A stretch of 64,000 nucleotides of DNA from Halothermothrix sp. (GTDB lineage: Bacteria > Bacillota > Halanaerobiia > DY22613), in assembly GCA_016841825.1 (NCBI GenBank), contig JAENYK010000018.1, forward strand, positions 1 to 64,000. Direction: 5' to 3'. The position numbers were made by a program, and so were the translations under genes. A model generated the notes under the pieces. It saw only the letters and a list, made by a program, of their open reading frames with translations. It made no database searches and was not told the DNA's origin. This document shows, one piece after another, positions 18,594 to 25,824 of this stretch. Positions within the stretch are counted from its first letter, which is position 1. The number at the start of each line of letters is the position of its first letter.

Positions 18594-18684
18594 CCTGTTC
18601 ACCTCTGTACGATATTTTGTATATATTGAACAATTTAATTATATACCATTGGTATATCTGGGGTCAAGGGTGTTCAATGTTTTT
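18565..18684 (-). repeat. Direct repeat, copy 1: start and promoter of the AAA+ gene
   Basis: 120 bp matching 20121-20240 with about seven mismatches. It covers the first codons (MRLETYFPKL), ribosome site and promoter. Weaker similarity continues outwards to about 18955, with the TTGTAAG palindrome and a TTGACATTCACAC-like segment at matching offsets, so the original duplication was near 390 bp. Confidence 0.85.
18638..18667 (-). promoter_or_regulatory. Sigma-A promoter and operator-like palindrome of the AAA+/RhuM operon
   Basis: Minus strand: TTGACC (18662-18667), 18-nt spacer, TATAAT (18638-18643). The spacer and -10 overlap the perfect palindrome ATATACCA-T-TGGTATAT (18641-18657), a likely repressor site; TTGAACA/TGTTCAA half-sites lie on both sides. 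In the second copy at 20194-20223 the promoter boxes are kept but the palindrome is degraded. Confidence 0.65.
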
Positions 18685-19157
18685 TCCATAATAATAATTG
18701 TAAACAGACACATCTGATATGTTATCAGATAGGCTCACACAATAACTCAACAGTAAATTTATATGGATAATACATCCTTTTTAATCGATTTCTTTGAAAA
18801 TTTTTTGTGTTGAACTTGTAAGTATTTCTTACAAGTTCAACATTCCCCAGTAATGATAAGTATATCACTCACAAATATAGGTTTTCCATTATGAGGTGAT
18901 TATTAAAAGCAATACTTAATAAATCTCATCAAGAAGTCTTGACATTCACACTATGTCCCTTGACTGAAATTTCCTATTCAATTATTTTTACTTTACAACA
19001 TTAAACTTTTTCGAATGTTCATATAGTGTTTGCAAAATATAATCCTGCATTTAGCAAGTTAGTTTATGTTAAGTTTAGTTCAAAATACAACTCTACTGAA
19101 TAATTATCCTGCCAAATGCGGTTGCCAGCCACATTATATAGCACATCAGTATTTTTA
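18685..19157. other. Intergenic region with diverged half of the duplication
   Basis: No gene seen. It carries the palindrome at 18810-18840 and the diverged remainder of the direct repeat (compare 20241-20515). Confidence 0.5.
18810..18840. repeat. Palindrome TTGAACTTGTAAG-N5-CTTACAAGTTCAA
   Basis: Perfect 13-bp arms around five bases, intergenic. Same core as the sites inside rhuM (17294-17318) and at 20371-20395. Confidence 0.65.
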
Positions 19158-20076
19158 TCAACTCATCAGACGATACTTAGATAATAGTTCATATATCTCT
19201 TGATATCCATACTGTTCGCATAAATCTAACGCAGTAAGGCCTTGGTTATTAGTAATATTAACATTGGCTCCAGCTTCAAGCAATTTTTTGACTACGTCGT
19301 AATTTCTTAACTCACTTCCTGCTAACAACGCGGTAAATCCATTCATATTTTGAGAATCTAAATTTATTCCAGCTTCAATTAACATATCCAGAATTATCAT
19401 CTTGTCCTCTTTTGACACAGATGGACTTGTTATATCATTATCTCTAGAAGGTCTAAATTGCATCACCGCCATATAAAGAGGAGTGGAATTTATCTCCTTT
19501 AAAACTTCGTCAGGAAAAATTTCAAACACATCAAACCAGCAATTATCAGGTATTTGTGGTCCTGTTCGTATTTCTAGATCAGCTCCTTTCTCAATCAATT
19601 TTTTAACAAAATCAACATAACCATATTCGATAGCAACTCCTAAAGCACTAGAACGTTTTTTCTTAGTAACAGTGTTTGATTGTATCAAGAGTTACATCGC
19701 TATCTAGTAAAATACTGGCTATCTGAGGTTGCCTAGCTTGTAATGCCATAATTAATGCTGTACCATCATCCTCTGACTTTTCATTAATGTCAGCACCGTT
19801 TGTCAGTAGTTTTTTTACTTTTTTTAGATTTCCCCGCATACTCATTAGCATTAAAGGAGTCTTACTGGTAGAAGAAATATTTTTGTTCTTTACATTTGCT
19901 TTACTTTCGTCAGTTCTAACTTTATCAATATCTTCAAATAGTACAATGTTCATAGATTTTTTATACTTTCGAATCACCTTGCTAGAAACACATTCAAAAA
20001 AGCTATCTGGGGAGAATCTAGTAACAAACTTCTTCCTATAATCATGTACAATATACTCTTTGAATGTAAGCGTCAA
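19158..20076 (-). pseudogene. Ankyrin-repeat protein, frameshifted
   Basis: Two overlapping frames, 20076-19663 (137 residues) and 19688-19158 (176 residues), form one ankyrin protein of about 300 residues if a shift is placed near 19675. Repeats include TPLMLMSMRGNLKKVKKLLT, TALIMALQARQPQIASILLD, SALGVAIEYGYVDFVKKLIE and TALLAGSELRNYDVVKKLLE. The start is TTG at 20076 with GGTGGAGG four bases ahead; both sit in a long hairpin. The promoter and a ten-codon leader come from a duplicate of the AAA+ gene start. Ankyrin proteins act in protein binding, sometimes as immunity or anti-defence factors. The break may be decay or a sequencing error. Confidence 0.7.
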
Positions 20077-20120
20077 ATAGCCTCCACCTTGAAACGAGGT
20101 AGAGGCTATTTGACGCTTAC
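20066..20120 (-). promoter_or_regulatory. 25-bp hairpin over the ankyrin ribosome site and start
   Basis: Arms GTAAGCGTCAAATAGCCTC (plus about six more bases) and its complement, one internal mismatch, about five-base loop. In the minus-strand RNA the second arm contains GGUGGAGG and the UUG start, so the folded form would block initiation. The first arm begins at the stop codon of the leader ORF at 20117-20149. There is no T run, so it is not a normal terminator. Confidence 0.65.
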
Positions 20121-20149
20121 AGTTTTGGAAAGTATGTTTCTAGTCTCAT
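20117..20149 (-). CDS. Ten-codon leader peptide MRLETYFPKL
   Basis: ATG at 20149 keeps the ribosome site and promoter of the AAA+ ATPase gene, of which it is a duplicated 5' end. The frame ends after ten codons at TAA, which forms the base of the hairpin at 20066-20120. Translation is likely because all signals are conserved; whether the peptide or the ribosome movement matters is inference. Confidence 0.5.
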   Translation of the reverse strand: MRLETYFPKL

Positions 20150-20240
20150 CCTGTTCACCTCTGTGTGATAATTTGTATGTATTGAACAATTTAATTATAT
20201 ACTATTGATATATTTGGGGTCAAGGGTGTTCAATGTTTTT
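20121..20240 (-). repeat. Direct repeat, copy 2: duplicated AAA+ promoter and start
   Basis: Partner of 18565-18684. It keeps TTGACC (20218-20223), an 18-nt spacer and TATAAT (20194-20199) and now drives the leader peptide and ankyrin gene. Confidence 0.85.
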
Positions 20241-20674
20241 GTGATGCAGAATATAGTAAACGCTCTGTTCGTAGATTTGGAGATAAAAGCTCAAACGACA
20301 CCCAAAGGTGATTATGCAGAGAATACTCATACTTTTTCCCCACTTTTCTTTTCGATTAATTTTAATTTTAAACTTGTAAGGATTACTTGCAAGTTCGTTT
20401 CCCAAGCATTAACAATATATAGTTGCTAAATACCTTTTCCCGATATGAGGGCAAGATGAAAAAACTTATTAATCAACAATAGTAAAACTGTATTGAACGT
20501 TCACACCACATAAAAATACCCCATTGAATACACTTTTTTTGTCTATCCAATGAGGTGTGCTTGTTTATCCATATGAAAGACTTCAATCTGCTAACCGTTA
20601 GCTATTGATTCTCTTTACTAACTATACTTTACAGTTTTTTGGAAAAAACCTTTCTAAAACCAGACTTTCATTGC
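20241..20674. other. Intergenic region downstream of the CBASS operon
   Basis: No gene; a short minus frame at 20220-20405 has no support. Holds the diverged half of the duplication. No clear terminator for the CBASS operon was found. Confidence 0.45.
20371..20395. repeat. Imperfect palindrome AACTTGTAAG-N5-CTTGCAAGTT
   Basis: Third, diverged copy of the dyad seen at 17294-17318 and 18810-18840, at the matching offset within the duplicated region. Confidence 0.5.
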
Positions 20675-21349
20675 CTACATACTTGGAACTAGAGTAGGCG
20701 ACTCCTCTTTCTTTTGACCACTTCTTGATAATTTTCTATGAAACTTCATAGTACCACAAGTTTGACGTTTTCGACAAGTGAAATACTCACCCTCAAGAAC
20801 ATTTAATTCCTTATTAATGGTAAATACATTGAATCCATTATGATCATTCATGGTTTGTTCAGCATCTTGCAAGGTCTCACTATGATATTCAAAACTTAAA
20901 ACAGTATCACAATACTCATCTTCACGAATATCGGCCATTAAACTTCGGGACCTAGAAGTATCTGTATGTAAATTAATTGATATCTGCTGCCATGTTTGTT
21001 TAATTATTAGTTTTCCATGTTTTTTAGTTTCATTATGAGAAGACTTTAGTTCGCCAATCCACTCTCCATTTAAGTCTGGTATCTGAACTATCTTAAGCCT
21101 TTGTATTATTTTTAATCTCCAAATATATACATCAAATATTTTTACCAATATCCAATAGAAACCTAATACTGATGGTAATTCAAACCACTTTATTATTCCA
21201 GAAATATTCAGCAAGTCAATACCTTTTGACAATGGTACAGTCACTAAAATACTTATTATTGCTAGTCCAAAATATACCCTTGCCCTTTGCTTATGTTCTA
21301 CACCATACGGATGACTATTTGACACAAAACCACAACCTTTCTTACTCAT
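20675..21349 (-). CDS. cap15: Cap15-like CBASS effector (two TM segments plus beta-barrel)
   Basis: 224 residues. Two hydrophobic segments (about 24-41 and 57-76) are followed by a beta-rich domain starting IPDLNGEWIGELKSS, the typical opening of the SMODS-associated 2TM-beta (Cap15) family, whose barrel binds the cyclic dinucleotide and whose oligomers disrupt the inner membrane. It is the last gene of the type II CBASS operon and its start overlaps the Cap3 stop by 4 nt. The tail after about residue 208 is polar. Effector identity is from topology, the opening motif and context. Confidence 0.8.
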   Translation of the reverse strand: MSKKGCGFVSNSHPYGVEHKQRARVYFGLAIISILVTVPLSKGIDLLNISGIIKWFELPSVLGFYWILVKIFDVYIWRLKIIQRLKIVQIPDLNGEWIGELKSSHNETKKHGKLIIKQTWQQISINLHTDTSRSRSLMADIREDEYCDTVLSFEYHSETLQDAEQTMNDHNGFNVFTINKELNVLEGEYFTCRKRQTCGTMKFHRKLSRSGQKKEESPTLVPSM

Positions 21350-21834
21350 CTCAAAGGGATAATGTTAATTCTCTCAAGTTTTTTCATTCCTCTATTTTGA
21401 TAACCTATATACAAGTTACCTGTCATGCCAACAATAATCATAAATATTGTATCGATCTCTGTAACGTTTTTATAGACTGATTCCCACGCCAAAAGATAAT
21501 CTATTCCAGATGGAATCGGATTAATTTGAGGATGAGTATGCCACTCCCCCAAATAGTTAATTTCACCGTCAGACTCTTTCCATCTTTGATTAATAATTTT
21601 TTGGGCACGTGCTTGATTTCTATGAAAATAAAGGGGACCACTACTATCTTCTACAGAAGGTTCAGAAACCTCAGTAATTGTAAACTGAGAGTAATCTTCT
21701 GTTACCTTTCCTAAAAGTATCCCACCTCTTTCATTCATCTGAGAATTTTGACAACGCTTTTTCAATGTTTTCAATACACTGTCCTCTATACATAACAATG
21801 AATCTTGTAAAACTCTATATCGTTGCACTTTCAT
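21346..21834 (-). CDS. cap3: Cap3, JAB/JAMM isopeptidase of type II CBASS
   Basis: 162 residues. The JAMM zinc motif is complete: Glu35 (MNERGG), His99-Thr-His101-Pro, Ser109 and Asp112 (EWHTHPQINPIPSGIDY). In type II CBASS, Cap3 removes the CD-NTase from the conjugates made by Cap2 and so limits signalling. It overlaps Cap2 by 20 nt and the effector by 4 nt, so all four genes are translationally coupled. Confidence 0.9.
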   Translation of the reverse strand: MKVQRYRVLQDSLLCIEDSVLKTLKKRCQNSQMNERGGILLGKVTEDYSQFTITEVSEPSVEDSSGPLYFHRNQARAQKIINQRWKESDGEINYLGEWHTHPQINPIPSGIDYLLAWESVYKNVTEIDTIFMIIVGMTGNLYIGYQNRGMKKLERINIIPLR

Positions 21835-23476
21835 TCAACCTCTCTACCACTAACTGTCTATCTTTTTTTGCAATCCAGTTATCTGCTAATTCAATATGGT
21901 TCTTTCTAGCCCAACTTAACTTACCCGCCCACGATATAATATAGTTACCTTTCGAACTGTTTTTAATGAATTTATCCCAATAATAATCCAGTAAATCATT
22001 TATAAATTTTTGTATCTCAAAAGCGGAGTAAGGGATAAATGAACTTTGGCAACCACTTTCGCGTTTTGTAAATTGTGACCCATCTTCAATAATTCTATTT
22101 CTAAAACGATATTTTTCATCGAATAAAGTGTTATAATCTAAATTGGGTTCTTGTAAAATAACCGCATGACCCCCAAGCAAATAAGGTTCGACCCAGAGAA
22201 TGATCAATGGTTTTTGGATAACATACGAGTTAAATAAATCAATTAATTTTAGTTCAATGGCTGTATTACCTATAACAATAAAGTTAACATCGGAGTCATT
22301 GTATATGCTAACCTGCGATTCTAGAACAGAAAAAACATCTTTGGCTATAGATTGACAGTTAATATAGGGATAGTGTTTTATCAATTTTTCTTTTATTGCT
22401 TCAGTTTTTGCAATCCCAATATTAGAAGCACCACAAATATGTCTAGCTACATTTTCACTAGTCAGCATTTCTTTATCTATTAAAGTAAATTTATCAATCC
22501 CCATCCTCGCCAGGCTTTCGATAAGAAAACTCCCAACTGATCCACAACCAGTGATTGAAACTTTAATATCATCTAAGTCTAATCCGTCACCACCTCGGTA
22601 AAATAACCTATCTCTGTTTAAATCTTGCACTCTTACCCGTTTGATTTTATCACTTTTCGCTCCTATTACTGGAATACCTTGAGCAAAGTATTTTTGATAT
22701 TCATAAAACCAACCTGCTAATACCAGTCTGTTATCAATAGCTTGGGAAAAGATAAACAGTTTTTCTGGGGTATCTTTCTTCATAAAGCTCTCATAGGCAT
22801 TTAATAAATGCTCATTGCATTTAATTTTTTCTTCTAATACTGTATGAGTGCAGGGTAACGAAACAGGGTCTAGTTGTAATAAAGGCAAGAATAAACATTC
22901 ACCAAAACTGCTTCCCTCCAATTTTATATTATAAGTTAATAATATCCAATCTATTAGTTTAGCTTTATCATCAGTTATATAATAATGCTGATAAATACCA
23001 TCTTCGCTTTCTAACTTACAATAATATAAAATTTGAGGCGTTACTGTAACTTTAAATAAGCCATATACATTAATACCTGAAGATCTCCAATACTCCAAAA
23101 ATTCAGTTTTATAATCTTCTAAATTTTTTCCGTCTATTCCATCCTGTATAATACTAATACTTTTCTCTATAGCAAATCTAATAACTTCTTCGGGTTTCGA
23201 TGGATTTGGAAATGAAGTCGTACGGTCGACATAACATATCCGATCATCACTATATAAGTGGGGTATGTGAGTTTTATTGAAATTAGCTAAAAAAGAGATA
23301 TCAAAATGAATATCAGGAAAAACATATGGAAACCCCAAAGGCAAAACACATCTTAACGAAGTTGTATAGCCGTAAATATCTAAATCCACTGAAAAAGAAT
23401 TCGAGGGATCAAGGATTTTACAAGTAAACCCTTGATCCTCCATATAGTTTACTACCTGTTTAAGCAGATCTACCAT
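21815..23476 (-). CDS. cap2: Cap2, E2-E1 fusion transferase of type II CBASS
   Basis: 553 residues. The N-terminal E2-like domain (about 1-150) has the catalytic Cys81 in DDRICYVDR. A linker region leads to a ThiF/E1 domain from about 295: nucleotide motif VSITGCGSVGSFLIESLARM, then DKEMLTSENVARH, and the E1 cysteine in ESGCQSSFIPYS. Cap2 forms a thioester with the CD-NTase C-terminus and conjugates it to targets, priming the enzyme. The ATG overlaps the end of the CD-NTase gene by 17 nt. All catalytic residues seem intact. Confidence 0.9.
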   Translation of the reverse strand: MVDLLKQVVNYMEDQGFTCKILDPSNSFSVDLDIYGYTTSLRCVLPLGFPYVFPDIHFDISFLANFNKTHIPHLYSDDRICYVDRTTSFPNPSKPEEVIRFAIEKSISIIQDGIDGKNLEDYKTEFLEYWRSSGINVYGLFKVTVTPQILYYCKLESEDGIYQHYYITDDKAKLIDWILLTYNIKLEGSSFGECLFLPLLQLDPVSLPCTHTVLEEKIKCNEHLLNAYESFMKKDTPEKLFIFSQAIDNRLVLAGWFYEYQKYFAQGIPVIGAKSDKIKRVRVQDLNRDRLFYRGGDGLDLDDIKVSITGCGSVGSFLIESLARMGIDKFTLIDKEMLTSENVARHICGASNIGIAKTEAIKEKLIKHYPYINCQSIAKDVFSVLESQVSIYNDSDVNFIVIGNTAIELKLIDLFNSYVIQKPLIILWVEPYLLGGHAVILQEPNLDYNTLFDEKYRFRNRIIEDGSQFTKRESGCQSSFIPYSAFEIQKFINDLLDYYWDKFIKNSSKGNYIISWAGKLSWARKNHIELADNWIAKKDRQLVVERLNESATI

Positions 23477-24458
23477 TATTCCTAATAATCGCTGGTGCTA
23501 CGGTATTTATATGTTTTTTTTCAGTGGATTTTTCCTTACCTTTGGGAAATCTTGTTCCAAACTCTTCAATCAGTATTTCAGATGCCTTTAATTCATCTTC
23601 CTCTTTAATGGCTTTATCCAATTCTCCCTGTAAAGATTTAAGTTTATTAATAACATCGGTTTGTTTAGTAGCACTATAGTCTGCTAATAGTTCATCCTCT
23701 GGAAAAACAGGCTTTTTACACGAGAACTCAATTTCCAAAGCATCAATAATATTTGTTACAGTTGCTAGTAGTGCTTTGTCATCTCGACCAGTGTACCCTG
23801 ATAAATTATTTGCAGTGAGAATGGTTACAGCTAACCCTGATAAATCAACATTTTTTTTATCCTTCCACGCTTTTAGATATCTAACTAACCGTAATAATTG
23901 GTCATCACTTCTCTCTTTGTTCTTTTCTTTAAACCATTCCGTAAACTTCTTAGGATCACTTTCCACCCAACCATCTTTTTTATGTGCTAAATAGGCAATC
24001 TCATCTTTAACAATATAACATGGTAAATCTACATGATACTTATCAACGTAAGTGACCCTTATACAAGTATTTTTGTCTTTTGGGGGAATAGAAGTATGCC
24101 CATCAACTGCATCCTTAATCCAATTATGTAATGTTTGAGTAACAGGCCAATCTTCCTCAGATGTATCATTATACTCTACAAAATATATTCCATCATCAAT
24201 GTCATATTCAGCATGCTCATCCTCTGGCAATGGATTAACAATAGTTCCCATCATATATGAACCTTGTCCCTGAAACTTTGGAACCTTCTTCTTCAGATCT
24301 TTAAAATACTTCCGTATCTTTTCTCTTAATGCATCTCTCCCTCTTTTTAAATTTTCCTTTTTCCCCGGCGATAACTTAATTTCCTCATGATACTTTTGAA
24401 ATAGACTGTGTAAATCAGGCAATTTAAAATCATTCCCTTCATTAGTTTTTGTTAGCAC
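23460..24458 (-). CDS. CBASS CD-NTase, DncV-like cyclic-nucleotide synthase
   Basis: 332 residues from the GTG at 24458. The nucleotidyltransferase site shows Gly66-Ser67 (GQGSYMMG), Asp86-x-Asp88 (EYDIDDGIYF) and the third acid Asp144 (YHVDLPCY), followed by a helical OAS1-C-like half (RLVRYLKAWKDK). The fold and the motif spacing resemble DncV-type CD-NTases; the product (cGAMP or another) cannot be read from sequence. The C-terminus ends RNNGRSA, a small-residue tail suited to Cap2 conjugation. The GTG lies inside the CIRCE element and has no spaced ribosome site; a TTG at 24422 behind GAAGGG is an alternative start that shortens it by 12 residues. Confidence 0.88.
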   Translation of the reverse strand: MLTKTNEGNDFKLPDLHSLFQKYHEEIKLSPGKKENLKRGRDALREKIRKYFKDLKKKVPKFQGQGSYMMGTIVNPLPEDEHAEYDIDDGIYFVEYNDTSEEDWPVTQTLHNWIKDAVDGHTSIPPKDKNTCIRVTYVDKYHVDLPCYIVKDEIAYLAHKKDGWVESDPKKFTEWFKEKNKERSDDQLLRLVRYLKAWKDKKNVDLSGLAVTILTANNLSGYTGRDDKALLATVTNIIDALEIEFSCKKPVFPEDELLADYSATKQTDVINKLKSLQGELDKAIKEEDELKASEILIEEFGTRFPKGKEKSTEKKHINTVAPAIIRNNGRSA

Positions 24459-24478
24459 TCACCCACAACGAGTGCTAA
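24452..24478. promoter_or_regulatory. CIRCE element (HrcA operator) of the CBASS operon
   Basis: Perfect match to the HrcA operator: TTAGCACTC, exactly nine bases, GAGTGCTAA. CIRCE normally controls groESL and dnaK in Bacillota and is released when HrcA loses GroEL help during protein-folding stress. It starts about 8 nt after the expected transcription start of the CBASS promoter, the usual place for CIRCE. No chaperone gene is nearby, so the CBASS operon is the only reasonable target. Confidence 0.9.
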
Positions 24479-24492
24479 CAGCTGGTGATTTC

Positions 24493-24521
24493 AGAATACT
24501 ACTTTTTCAATTCCTGGTCAA
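24493..24521 (-). promoter_or_regulatory. Sigma-A promoter of the CBASS operon
   Basis: Minus strand TTGACC (24516-24521), 17-nt spacer, TATTCT (24493-24498), directed at the CIRCE element and the CD-NTase gene. Expected transcription start near 24486. Confidence 0.7.
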
Positions 24522-24821
24522 ACTTAAAGTAAAGCGATTATTCAAGATTAAATACGAATATCTTAATGAAGCTTCAAATATCTAAAAAATACTATAGTTT
24601 TACTTTTCTGTCGTCAGTTTATTTATTTCTTTAATATTGTTTATTTTCAGTTTACCTTCTTAATTTTGATTATAAATACATATAAATAATATTTTTTAGC
24701 CTTTCAGCCTTATAGGATACAAAAATGCATCAATACCAATCATAGTTAGCGAAAAATTCCTACTATTAAAATAAACTTACATTTACAATAATAAGAACCC
24801 TTTCGGGTTCATATCAAGATA
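24522..24821. other. Intergenic region upstream of the CBASS promoter
   Basis: No gene seen; AT-rich, with the ArpU-like gene's terminator at its right end. Confidence 0.4.
24788..24810 (-). terminator. Terminator of the ArpU-like gene
   Basis: GAACCC-TTTC-GGGTTC stem (24795-24810) followed on the minus strand by a short T-rich stretch (TTATTATTG). Moderate quality; same stem sequence as the terminator at 10324-10346. Confidence 0.6.
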
Positions 24822-25271
24822 CTACATACTCATAGCATCTAAGTATCCGAGTACTATGCCCATTCTCGTTAGAGTTTCCGTCTTTAACCGTTTATAGTAA
24901 GTGCTTCTTGCCAATCCCATCGCTATTGCTACATCAACATCCGCAATGGGCGTATTACCTGCAATATATTTTTCAGTAATTATAAACCTTCCATCTTCAG
25001 CAAGACTCTTCAGAGCAAAGTCAACTTTTGACACAAAATATCTCTTCTGCTTAAGCTCTTCTGATAAATCCTTAAAACGCTCTGATAGACCATGATCCTT
25101 TTCAAAGGTTAATTCCATCTCTATAATCTGAATTCGCTTTTTGTATATCATATAACTCCGCAAATCATCTTCCAAGGCTTTTTGCCAGTCTGCTTTTTTT
25201 ACGTGCCTTGATAGCCCTCCTTCACCATAAAATCGTTTCTTAGAAAATTTTTCTTTGTAATATGTTAGCAT
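24822..25271 (-). CDS. ArpU-like phage transcriptional regulator
   Basis: 149 residues. The C-terminus (DVDVAIAMGLARSTYYKRLKT) is a sigma-4-type helix-turn-helix, as in ArpU/RinA-like regulators that switch on late or packaging genes of Firmicutes phages. The N-terminal 90 residues are helical and charged. The ATG has no good ribosome site and no phage structural genes follow, so it is probably a prophage leftover. Confidence 0.65.
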   Translation of the reverse strand: MLTYYKEKFSKKRFYGEGGLSRHVKKADWQKALEDDLRSYMIYKKRIQIIEMELTFEKDHGLSERFKDLSEELKQKRYFVSKVDFALKSLAEDGRFIITEKYIAGNTPIADVDVAIAMGLARSTYYKRLKTETLTRMGIVLGYLDAMSM

Positions 25272-25685
25272 ATTATTTAAAACAGATCAAATAATTTTAA
25301 TCAGTCATTACTACTCCCTACTTAGCCCCCATCTTATTCAATAAATTTGATTTCACTGTATCAGAGTTAATTTAACTCATCCCCGCTACTGTCAGATTTA
25401 CCTGTCACATTGAACCCTGCTCTTTAAACTATCTCTTTCACAATTACACATCTAGTTCAACCCATAGTGCCCTAATATCCAGTGCATCCAATCTTCAACC
25501 AACTATACATCATCTAATCTATCCCAAATACTACCTTCTTCATTTCCGATAAAACCAATTCCCAAGAGCTTTTTAAGCATAAATCCCTATAAATAAAATA
25601 AGTCTATCTATTCTGTGACACATGTGACACTCATAACAAACTTTTGAATACAAATATATGCAATCTTAGATAATTTCATATCTTA
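25272..25685. other. Intergenic region, no gene seen
   Basis: AT-rich, many short frames without support. It separates two prophage relics (ArpU-like gene and integrase fragment). Confidence 0.4.
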
Positions 25686-25822
25686 AAAGTGCTCCAAGAG
25701 GAATGTCGTGAGAACAAAAAATTTTATAGTAAAGATTACAACGATCACGGACTAGTATTTTGCCACCCAGATGATTCTCCTCTATCTCCTGATACCATCC
25801 GTCATATGTATTTGATCAACCA
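25686..25822 (+). pseudogene. Tyrosine recombinase (phage integrase) fragment
   Basis: The plus-strand translation LKVLQEECRENKKFYSKDYN, DHGLVFCHPDDSPLSPDTIR matches the stretch of phage-type integrases that precedes the active-site HxxR box (LVF....G.P.sPdti). The N-terminal domain and the catalytic end are missing. It is a short remnant that abuts the 3' end of the Dsr1-like gene. Confidence 0.65.
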
Positions 25823-25824
25823 TT

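Noticed and set aside
20066-20120. Hairpin as an ordinary terminator
   Set aside because: The stem is far longer than usual, has no T run on either strand and contains the next gene's ribosome site.
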